A DNA stretch of 57,546 nt from positions 1-57,546 of the forward strand of contig JACCXH010000072.1 in assembly GCA_013697245.1 (NCBI GenBank). The letters run 5' to 3'. A model generated the notes under the pieces. It worked only from the letters and a program-made list of their open reading frames with translations. It did no database searches and was not told where the DNA came from. The position numbers were made by a program, and so were the translations under genes. This document shows positions 1 through 7,053 of this stretch, in pieces (positions within the stretch are counted from its first letter, which is position 1; every line of letters starts with the position of its first letter). Source of the stretch: Bacteroidota bacterium (GTDB lineage: Bacteria > Bacteroidota > Bacteroidia > B-17B0 > Aurantibacillaceae).

Positions 1-116
1 AAAGTATATATTCCTTTTATTAACTCCAAATTTATTATCACCTTTTTTATAAAAAAAATAATAATAATCCTCAATCTCCTCTTTCCTCCCTAATAACTGC
101 TCAAAAAACGGGAGGG

Positions 117-147
117 CAAAGATACTACTTCTTTTTTATTAGCCAAA
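117..147 (-). promoter_or_regulatory. consensus Bacteroidota promoter firing leftward out of the window
   Basis: Read on the minus strand, TTTG (144-147) is followed after exactly 19 bases by TATCTTTG (117-124). This is the full -33/-7 consensus TTTG-N19-TAnnTTTG known for the primary sigma factor of Bacteroidota. Transcription would start near 108-113 and run left, so its gene lies before base 1. The first transcribed bases can form a hairpin, CCCTCCCG pairing with GGGAGG across 85-116, with a 19-base loop. The in-window leader has no ATG; a GTG at 40-42 opens a frame to the edge. The target gene cannot be seen. Confidence 0.75.
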
Positions 148-336
148 TAAATTTGCCGATTATTTTTAATAATTCAAGGCTTTTTTGCAACTATTTATCT
201 TAAAGTTTGAAACACTTTTTACGAAAAATTGTTTTTACACTTATGTGCTAAAATTGTTACTAACAAAGGGTTGCTCAATAAAATACCAATAAAGGTAGGG
301 TATGCCTCAATTTTGAGTATCTTTAACTTTTATAAA

Positions 337-972
337 ATGATGGAATATAACACACAATTAGACAGATTAATTATCCCTGAATACGGTAGAAATATACAGG
401 GAATGATAGAGTATTGCTGCAAATTAAAGGATCGCGAAGAGCGCAACCTATGCGCCAGGGCAATTATACAAGTAATGGGTCAATTAAACCCACATTTAAG
501 GGATATTGCAGATTATAATCACAAATTATGGGATCACCTTTTCATAATTTCGCAATTTAAACTGGATGTAGACAGTCCCTACCCTATTCCGAGCCCGGAA
601 ACATTTAAAGAAAAACCGAAAATTTTAGATTATCCTAAAGGAAAAATACGTTTTAAGCATTACGGTAAAACTATTGAGGATATTATTAAAAAAGCAAGAG
701 AGCTGCCTGAAGGGGCTGAAAAACAAGAATTAACGCGCCAGATAGCCAACCACCTGAAAAAATCTTATTTTAACTGGAACAAAGATTCTATTACCGATGA
801 TGTGATCTTTAAGAATTTAGCAGATCTATCAAGTGGTGAATTAAAATTAGATGATAATACTGTATTAAGCTCGCACCAAGAGTTACGTGGCACCAAGAAA
901 TTTTTCCACAAAAACCCAAAACACAAAAACAATAATAATAATCACAAACATAAAAATCCCAGAAAATTCTAA
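337..972 (+). CDS. DUF4290 domain-containing protein
   Basis: This 211-residue protein starts MMEYNTQLDRLIIPEYGRN, the usual N-terminus of DUF4290 proteins, which are conserved in Bacteroidota and commonly precede murA. Helices carrying CCKLKDREERNLCARAII follow, and then a short basic, Asn/His/Lys-rich tail (from about residue 190) that looks disordered. The open frame extends upstream to 229, but that part has no family resemblance. A TAnnTTTA box at 318-325 sits just before the ATG pair at 337/340, so I start here. It lies 9 bases before murA, which suggests co-transcription. The function of the family is not known to me; an envelope-related role is only inferred from position. Confidence 0.85.
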   Translation: MMEYNTQLDRLIIPEYGRNIQGMIEYCCKLKDREERNLCARAIIQVMGQLNPHLRDIADYNHKLWDHLFIISQFKLDVDSPYPIPSPETFKEKPKILDYPKGKIRFKHYGKTIEDIIKKARELPEGAEKQELTRQIANHLKKSYFNWNKDSITDDVIFKNLADLSSGELKLDDNTVLSSHQELRGTKKFFHKNPKHKNNNNNHKHKNPRKF

Positions 973-981
973 TACTTTCTT

Positions 982-2295
982 ATGGCAATTTTTGAAGTAC
1001 ATGGCGGACATAAACTGAAAGGTGAAATTATACCGCAAGGAGCTAAAAATGAAGCGTTACAAATTCTTTGCGCTGTATTATTAACCAAAGAAAAAGTTGT
1101 TATCGGAAATATTCCGAATATTGTTGATATTAATAAACTGATAGAATTACTTGCCGAACTGGGCGTGAAGGTTGAAAAAAGTGGACATGAAGAATTTACT
1201 TTTCAAGCAGATGATGTAAACATTGATTACCTGGTATCGCCCGAATTTAAAAAGAAAGGCGGCAGTTTACGCGGTAGCATGATGATAGTTGGGCCAATGC
1301 TTACACGTTTTGGAAAAGCTTATATGCCAAAACCGGGAGGCGATAAAATTGGTAGACGCCGCGTAGACACTCACTTTATGGGCTTTGAAGCTTTAGGTGC
1401 CAAATTTAATTACCATGCCGATAACGAATTATTTGAGGTTGAAGGAAAAAATTTAAAAGGCGCTTACATGCTTCTCGACGAAGCATCTGTTACAGGAACC
1501 GCCAACATTGTTATGGCCGCTGTTTTAGCCGAAGGCAGAACAACCATTTACAATGCAGCTTGCGAACCCTACTTACAACAACTTTGTAAAATGCTTAACA
1601 GCATGGGCGCAAAGATCTCGGGCATTGGCTCTAACTTACTTTATATTGATGGCGTTAAAGAATTAAAAGGCACAACGCATCGCATATTGCCGGATATGAT
1701 AGAGATAGGCTCATTTATTGGAATGGCCGCTGTTACTCAATCAGAGATCACCATTAAAAATGTGAGCTACGATAATTTAGGAATTATACCAACCATATTT
1801 GGCCGCCTTGGAATTAAAATGGAGCGTAGAGGCGATGATATTTTTATTCCGGAACAGGATCATTACGAAATTGATACTTTTATTGACGGATCTATTCTTA
1901 CTGTGAGCGATGCCATTTGGCCTGGCTTTACACCCGATCTTATAAGTATTGCTTTGGTTACTGCTATTCAGGCACGAGGCAACGTACTTATTCATCAAAA
2001 AATGTTCGAGAGCCGCTTGTTCTTTGTAGATAAATTAATTGATATGGGCGCAAAAATTATTTTATGCGACCCACACAGGGCAACAGTAATGGGCCTTGAC
2101 AGGAAAGTGCAATTGCGCGCCATACAAATGGCAAGCCCCGATATAAGGGCCGGTGTTGCATTACTTATTGCTGCCATGAGCGCAAAAGGAAAAAGTGTGA
2201 TCTTTAACATTAATCAAATAGACAGGGGTTACCAAAATATTGACACACGTTTAAATGCAATTGGCGCTCACATAATAAGAAAAGATAATACATGA
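982..2295 (+). CDS. murA: UDP-N-acetylglucosamine 1-carboxyvinyltransferase, Asp-type active site
   Basis: MurA transfers enolpyruvate from PEP to UDP-GlcNAc, the first committed cytoplasmic step of peptidoglycan synthesis. The 437-residue length matches the family. The substrate-binding GAKNEAL (Lys22) is present near the N-terminus, and the loop reads MPKPGGDKIGRRRVDTH. In E. coli this loop holds catalytic Cys115, the residue alkylated by fosfomycin. Here the equivalent is Asp121 (codon GAT, 1342-1344). Asp-type MurA enzymes are known to be active and fosfomycin-insensitive. The gene overlaps the next one by four bases (ATGA), so translation is probably coupled to the thioredoxin-like lipoprotein downstream. 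Confidence 0.96.
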   Translation: MAIFEVHGGHKLKGEIIPQGAKNEALQILCAVLLTKEKVVIGNIPNIVDINKLIELLAELGVKVEKSGHEEFTFQADDVNIDYLVSPEFKKKGGSLRGSMMIVGPMLTRFGKAYMPKPGGDKIGRRRVDTHFMGFEALGAKFNYHADNELFEVEGKNLKGAYMLLDEASVTGTANIVMAAVLAEGRTTIYNAACEPYLQQLCKMLNSMGAKISGIGSNLLYIDGVKELKGTTHRILPDMIEIGSFIGMAAVTQSEITIKNVSYDNLGIIPTIFGRLGIKMERRGDDIFIPEQDHYEIDTFIDGSILTVSDAIWPGFTPDLISIALVTAIQARGNVLIHQKMFESRLFFVDKLIDMGAKIILCDPHRATVMGLDRKVQLRAIQMASPDIRAGVALLIAAMSAKGKSVIFNINQIDRGYQNIDTRLNAIGAHIIRKDNT

Positions 2296-2885
2296 AACAA
2301 TTAATTGTATTTGTAGGCATTTTTTTAATTTTCATTGCTTCGTGTAAAAGCAAAAAAAATACAGTTGCCGAAGTACCTGTTAAACCAACAGGTGTTGTAA
2401 CGCCTTTACCAGCAGCTGATGTAGAGCCCGTAATTGGCTTAAATTTAGGAAATGCAGCGCCCGAAATTGCACAGGGTAATTTAAATGATAGTGTTATTAA
2501 ACTTTCTTCGCTTAAAGGAAAATTAGTACTGATAGATTTTTGGGCGAGTTGGTGTGGCCCGTGCAGAAAGGAAAATCCTACGGTTGTAAAGGCTTATGCA
2601 AGATTTAAAGATCAAAAATTTAAAAATGCAAACGGTTTTACGATCTACAGTGTATCCCTGGATGCTGATAAAAATCTTTGGAAAAAAGCAATCGAAAAAG
2701 ATGGTTTGGTTTGGCCTTATCATGTTAGTGATCTTAAAGTTTGGAATAACGAAGCCTCGCAAAAGTATGCTGTGCAAGGCATTCCATACAACGTATTAAT
2801 AAATGAAAAAGGAATAATAATTGACAAAAACCTTAGAGGAGAAGATCTTATTGCTGCCCTGGGAAAATTAGTCGTTAGCCAATGA
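2292..2885 (+). CDS. TlpA-type thioredoxin-fold lipoprotein
   Basis: This 197-residue protein has a lipoprotein signal (lipobox IASC, Cys18) and a short Lys/Pro-rich linker. Its TlpA/AhpC-like thioredoxin domain contains DFWASWCGPCRKENP, with redox cysteines Cys88 and Cys91, and a cis-proline loop GIPYNVLI. Family knowledge suggests a membrane-anchored periplasmic thiol-disulfide reductase, as in cytochrome maturation or general disulfide reduction. It overlaps murA upstream and the next gene downstream by ATGA, so the three are likely translated together. The downstream neighbour looks like a dead copy of the same fold. Confidence 0.9.
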   Translation: MKQLIVFVGIFLIFIASCKSKKNTVAEVPVKPTGVVTPLPAADVEPVIGLNLGNAAPEIAQGNLNDSVIKLSSLKGKLVLIDFWASWCGPCRKENPTVVKAYARFKDQKFKNANGFTIYSVSLDADKNLWKKAIEKDGLVWPYHVSDLKVWNNEASQKYAVQGIPYNVLINEKGIIIDKNLRGEDLIAALGKLVVSQ

Positions 2886-4111
2886 AAAAATATTTATTCG
2901 TAATATTTACTTTATTGTTTGCGCGCTTAAATTCGCAAACCGATGGGGCACCATTAAAAGCAGGTGATAAAGCTCCCGGCTTTATTTTAAACCAACAAAA
3001 TTCTATTCAAAGTTTTGCCCTGCCTTATTTTAACCGTTTAGTTCTATTACATTTTTGGAGTACTACTGTACATCAATCAAAAGTAAAAAATAAAGCTCTA
3101 AATCGCCTAACCGGCAGGTATAAAAATGCTATTTATAAAAACGCAGATGGCTTTGATCTTATAGCTATTGCCGTTCAAAGCGATAAAAAAGCCTGGAGTG
3201 AAGAAGTAAAGAACGATTCGCTTACTAATTTTATTAATGGTATTGCTCAAAGAGGATATAATGATGACGTGTGTAAAAAATACGGCGTTACATCATTACC
3301 AACTGATATTTTAATTGATGAGAACGGAATTATAATTGCTATCAATCCAAAAATAGTCACCCTTGAAGATCTGTTGGACGAAAAGAAAAATTTTCTCCCA
3401 ATTAAAAAAGATGTTGTTGGAACCATTGGACATGTTAGTAATCCGGACGAAGTATTAAAGTTTGGCAAACTTTATTTATTTGATGCGTATTATGATTCTC
3501 TCTCTGCAACAGTTACAAATGCAAATGGCGGCTTTTCTTTTTACGATATAAAATTAAATCAGGATTTTATTTTAAAAACAGATAACAAAATGGACATTAT
3601 TACATCTGATCCGCTTGCTATTTACAATACAAGAGGCGAACATATAGTTGACAGCAAAACAATGGACAATGGTTTTGTTTTTTACATAGCCTCTAATTTG
3701 AGTTATAAATTAACCAGCGATAATAATGATGAAGCTTTAAACGGAATAATTGGAGAGGTAAATGTCGTTAAGAACTTAACTTTCTTAAATAATGGTGCGG
3801 CGCTTAACGCAAAAGATGAACAAGAGCTTCAGCCTATTTTAGTAATGCTTCAAAAAAACAAAACCCTGGTTGTAAATATTACCACGCACACCGATTCAAA
3901 ACCGGATGATAAATCGGCGATGGACCTTACCGTTAAGCAAGCAAAAACGGTTAAAGATTATTTTGTTAAAAAAGGCATACAGGCCTCCAGGATCAAAACT
4001 TTACCAAAAGGTAAAACTGAGCCGCGCAAAATTTGTAAGGCCCATACAGATTGCTCAGATGCCGACCATAAACAGAACCGCAGGGTTGAATTTATGGTAT
4101 CAAAGAACTGA
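2882..4111 (+). CDS. degenerate thioredoxin-like domain fused to OmpA domain
   Basis: This 409-residue secreted protein has a cleavable signal peptide without a lipobox. Residues about 28-180 follow the thioredoxin fold of the preceding gene, but where that gene reads FWASWCGPC this one reads FWSTTVHQS (58-66), so both catalytic cysteines are lost. A middle segment (about 185-290) includes short beta-like repeats around GHVSNPDEVL and GGFSFYDI. The C-terminal 100 residues are an OmpA-like peptidoglycan-binding domain (THTDSKPDD, SRIKTLPKGKTEP, QNRRVEFMV). It overlaps the upstream gene by ATGA. I infer a non-redox, cell-wall-tethered binding partner; the true ligand is unknown. Confidence 0.82.
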   Translation: MKKYLFVIFTLLFARLNSQTDGAPLKAGDKAPGFILNQQNSIQSFALPYFNRLVLLHFWSTTVHQSKVKNKALNRLTGRYKNAIYKNADGFDLIAIAVQSDKKAWSEEVKNDSLTNFINGIAQRGYNDDVCKKYGVTSLPTDILIDENGIIIAINPKIVTLEDLLDEKKNFLPIKKDVVGTIGHVSNPDEVLKFGKLYLFDAYYDSLSATVTNANGGFSFYDIKLNQDFILKTDNKMDIITSDPLAIYNTRGEHIVDSKTMDNGFVFYIASNLSYKLTSDNNDEALNGIIGEVNVVKNLTFLNNGAALNAKDEQELQPILVMLQKNKTLVVNITTHTDSKPDDKSAMDLTVKQAKTVKDYFVKKGIQASRIKTLPKGKTEPRKICKAHTDCSDADHKQNRRVEFMVSKN

Positions 4112-4188
4112 CAAAATTTCCCCAATAAAAGTCTGGCAAAATTATTGATTTACTACTAGTGAAAAACTATTTTAAATCGATAAATACC

Positions 4189-4749
4189 ATGGAGAACCAC
4201 GAAAATAGCGTACCTGAAGAAAATTTAGACAATATTGAGAACAATGTAGAATCTGACAATAAGACTGAAAGCGCCATAGAAACTGACGAAACTACCACTA
4301 TTAATACTGTTGATACGGATGCCAAAATAAAAGAATTGAACGATAGGTATTTGCGTTTATATTCTGAATTTGATAATTACCGCAAACGCACTGTAAAAGA
4401 GAAATCAGAGATTATTAAAACTGCCGCTGAAGATGTTTTTAAAGCCATATTACCTATTATTGATGATCTTGAAAGGGCTATTAAAGCGAATGTAACTGTA
4501 ACCGATGTAGAGCCTATTAAAGAAGGTATGCAGCTTATCTTAAATAAATTAAAGAACTCTACACAAACTAAAGGACTTACCGCTTTTGATAGCCTTGGTA
4601 CTGCATTTAATCCCGATACTATGGAAGCAATTACTCATATTCCCGCAGTTAACGATGAACAAAAAGGCAAAGTTATTGACGAACTTGAAAAAGGATATAA
4701 ACTGGGAGATAAAGTAATTAGATTTGCGAAAGTTGTAGTAGCACAATAA
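4189..4749 (+). CDS. grpE: nucleotide exchange factor GrpE
   Basis: GrpE releases ADP from the Hsp70 chaperone DnaK. The protein has an acidic, Asn/Glu-rich disordered N-terminus (about 1-45), the long coiled coil containing LRLYSEFDNYRKRT, and the beta-wing domain ending GYKLGDKVIRFAKVVVAQ, the classic GrpE C-terminus. The frame could begin at a GTG at 4159, but the ATG at 4189 gives MENHENS and is preferred; 186 residues is a normal length. dnaJ follows after 3 bases, giving the usual grpE-dnaJ pair. dnaK is not in the window, and no CIRCE-type operator is visible upstream. Confidence 0.95.
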   Translation: MENHENSVPEENLDNIENNVESDNKTESAIETDETTTINTVDTDAKIKELNDRYLRLYSEFDNYRKRTVKEKSEIIKTAAEDVFKAILPIIDDLERAIKANVTVTDVEPIKEGMQLILNKLKNSTQTKGLTAFDSLGTAFNPDTMEAITHIPAVNDEQKGKVIDELEKGYKLGDKVIRFAKVVVAQ

Positions 4750-4752
4750 AGT

Positions 4753-5892
4753 ATGGCTAAAAGAGATTATTACGAAGTATTAGGAATTGCCAAGAACGCA
4801 AGTGATGAGGAAATAAAAAAAGCTTATCGCAAACTGGCAATTAAATTTCACCCGGATAAAAACCCTGACGATAAATCGGCAGAAGAAAAATTTAAAGAAG
4901 CCGCAGAAGCTTACGAAATTTTAAGTAATGCAGATAAGCGCCAGCGTTACAATCAATTCGGGCATGCCGGTGTTGGCGGCGCCTCTGGCGGCCACGGCCA
5001 TGGCGGCATGAACATGGATGATATTTTTAGTCAGTTTGGCGATGTTTTTGGCGGTGCATTTGGTTTTGGTGGCAGCGGCAATCGAAGTGGTGGCAGGCGC
5101 ATGAACCGAGGCAGTAATTTACGTGTTAAAGTAAAATTAAATTTAAAAGAAATTGCCAACGGTGCTGAGAAAAAAATTAAAGTAAATAAATATGTTGGCT
5201 GCAAAACCTGCAGCGGTAGCGGTGCAAAAAATGGACAGTTTGATACCTGTAAACAATGCAATGGTAGTGGTGTTGTTACACGCGTGCAACAAACTATTTT
5301 GGGTGCTATGCAAACACAAACAACCTGCCCCGGTTGCAGTGGCGAAGGAAGAATTGTAAAAGATAAGTGTAATACCTGTCATGGAGATGGAATTGTAAGA
5401 GAAGAAGAAATCATAACTATGAATATCCCTGCAGGTGTTGCAGAAGGAATGCAGCTAAGTATGCAGGGTAAAGGAAACGCTGCACCGCGAGGTGGCATTA
5501 ACGGCGATCTTTTAATTGTGATAGAAGAAGAAGATCATGCAGATCTTAAACGCGAAGGAAATCATTTGATCTATAGTTTGAACATTTCTTTTCCGGATGC
5601 GGCAATGGGGACCAATGTTGAGATACCAACTATTGATGCAAAAGCAAAAATTAAAATTGAGCCGGGCACACAAAGCGGAAGGGTTTTACGTTTAAAAGGA
5701 AAAGGTTTGCCCGATATAAATGCTTATGGAAGAGGCGATCTTTTGGTTGAAATAAGCGTTTACACGCCAGCACATTTAAGTCCTGATGAAAAAAAAATGC
5801 TAGAACAATTAAAAACTTCAAAGAACTTTGAGCCAAACCCAAACAAAAAAGAAAAAGGCTTTTTTGAACGGATGAAAGATTATTTTGAATAA
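4753..5892 (+). CDS. dnaJ: chaperone DnaJ (Hsp40)
   Basis: DnaJ delivers unfolded clients to DnaK and stimulates its ATPase. All parts of a type I DnaJ are present. The J domain carries HPD at residues 33-35, and a Gly/Phe-rich linker spans about 66-118. Four zinc-binding CxxCxGxG repeats start at Cys150, Cys166, Cys192 and Cys206, followed by two C-terminal client-binding beta domains. The 379-residue length is normal. The final residues read [15 protein letters not shown], and the next gene ends with a very similar tail. A clear intrinsic terminator follows at 5919-5948, so the grpE-dnaJ transcript ends here. Confidence 0.97.
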   Translation: MAKRDYYEVLGIAKNASDEEIKKAYRKLAIKFHPDKNPDDKSAEEKFKEAAEAYEILSNADKRQRYNQFGHAGVGGASGGHGHGGMNMDDIFSQFGDVFGGAFGFGGSGNRSGGRRMNRGSNLRVKVKLNLKEIANGAEKKIKVNKYVGCKTCSGSGAKNGQFDTCKQCNGSGVVTRVQQTILGAMQTQTTCPGCSGEGRIVKDKCNTCHGDGIVREEEIITMNIPAGVAEGMQLSMQGKGNAAPRGGINGDLLIVIEEEDHADLKREGNHLIYSLNISFPDAAMGTNVEIPTIDAKAKIKIEPGTQSGRVLRLKGKGLPDINAYGRGDLLVEISVYTPAHLSPDEKKMLEQLKTSKNFEPNPNKKEKGFFERMKDYFE

Positions 5893-5918
5893 TATTTTCA
5901 TTTAACTTAACTATACTT

Positions 5919-5948
5919 AAAACCACAGGATTTTTTCTGTGGTTTTTT
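5919..5948 (+). terminator. intrinsic terminator after dnaJ
   Basis: AACCACAG (5921-5928) pairs with CTGTGGTT (5937-5944) around an 8-base loop, followed by a run of T. An A-rich run on the other side is short, so it mainly serves the rightward grpE-dnaJ transcript. Confidence 0.85.
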
Positions 5949-6046
5949 GTTTATTAAAACAAAATAAATTTCATTTTTATTTATTTAATTTAGCTTGTAT
6001 AATTTTTAGCATGAGTAATTGTAATTATAGCTGGTTTAAATTTAGA

Positions 6047-6970
6047 ATGTATGTTGCCTGCTTAAAATGCGGCACTAAGATACCTTTACAAAGCCTTGAG
6101 GGTGCGCCTCACTGCAACGACTGTGGCGAAACAAGCGAAAGCAGCTGGGAAGAGTTGTGTTCTATTGCCGACATAAAAGATCTTAGAAAAGGTAACGGCA
6201 GTAATAAAAGTGTATATGCTGTAATGCAAATTGCGCTAAATACCGAGCCTATAGACGAGATTGCTTGTTATCATTGCAAAAACAAGATCGATCTTCATGA
6301 AGATCTTATTCAACAAAAAAGTTGCGATTGTCCTTCCTGCAACGAAAAATTAAATTTTGAAACTATTTCTTCGTACAACGATTTTACTTTTTACCGTTAC
6401 ATTAATCAAAAGATGGATCCTGCGCAACTAAAAACAGTGATTGCTGTGCACTGCGCAGCCTGTGGCGCTCCTATGAAAAAAGATCCGGGTAAAATAAATT
6501 ACCATTGCGATTTTTGTGGTGTTGAAAATATTTTGCCAATTGCATTAAGGCAAAAAAGGGTATTGGATGATATTTTTGCAGGCGTACAGGAGAAAATAAT
6601 TTTGCCTGAAAAATTATTGGAAGTAAATGAGCTTCAAAAAATAATTGCCTGTTTAAAAGGAAATAAAAAAGAGGCGTTTGCCGCAAATAGTTTAAATACA
6701 GTCATGCTAAAGTTTCCTGATAATTTACAAGTGTATCATATTATTGTAAATGATCTTAAACATACTTTTCCTAATGAAGTATTTGAAAAATTATGGGAAA
6801 CTTCTAAAAGCGCAGTATTCTTAAAAATCATCGGGCAAAAATTAAATAAGTCTGAAAGCGAGATCACAAAGCGCATAAAAAAATTTGACAAAAATTATAA
6901 GCAGCAAGAACAGACTTCTAAAAAAGAAGAGAAAGGCTTTTTTGATTCTTTGAAAAAAATTTTTGAGTAA
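6047..6970 (+). CDS. multi-zinc-ribbon cytoplasmic protein with DnaJ-like tail
   Basis: This protein of 307 residues from the chosen start (MYVACLKCGTKIP) is of unknown function. It contains successive CxxC pairs: CLKC with CNDC, CYHC with CPSC, and CAAC with CDFC, indicating three zinc ribbons in the first half. An alpha-helical region without cysteines follows. The last residues KKEEKGFFDSLKKIFE closely match the end of DnaJ encoded just upstream. There is no signal peptide. The frame continues upstream to an ATG at 6011 and further into the dnaJ terminator; the latter part cannot be coding, and 6011 remains an alternative start. A chaperone-associated role is inference only. Confidence 0.78.
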   Translation: MYVACLKCGTKIPLQSLEGAPHCNDCGETSESSWEELCSIADIKDLRKGNGSNKSVYAVMQIALNTEPIDEIACYHCKNKIDLHEDLIQQKSCDCPSCNEKLNFETISSYNDFTFYRYINQKMDPAQLKTVIAVHCAACGAPMKKDPGKINYHCDFCGVENILPIALRQKRVLDDIFAGVQEKIILPEKLLEVNELQKIIACLKGNKKEAFAANSLNTVMLKFPDNLQVYHIIVNDLKHTFPNEVFEKLWETSKSAVFLKIIGQKLNKSESEITKRIKKFDKNYKQQEQTSKKEEKGFFDSLKKIFE

Positions 6971-7053
6971 CCCAACCAGCCTAAAATCATTAACCCTTTA
7001 AACCTGCACAGACAGGGTCACTTCAGATTTTACAAAGTGGAATAATTTTGATA

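Noticed and set aside
5939-6046. Upstream start of the zinc-ribbon protein
   Set aside because: The first codons lie inside the dnaJ terminator hairpin. ATG at 6047 (or 6011) is more credible.
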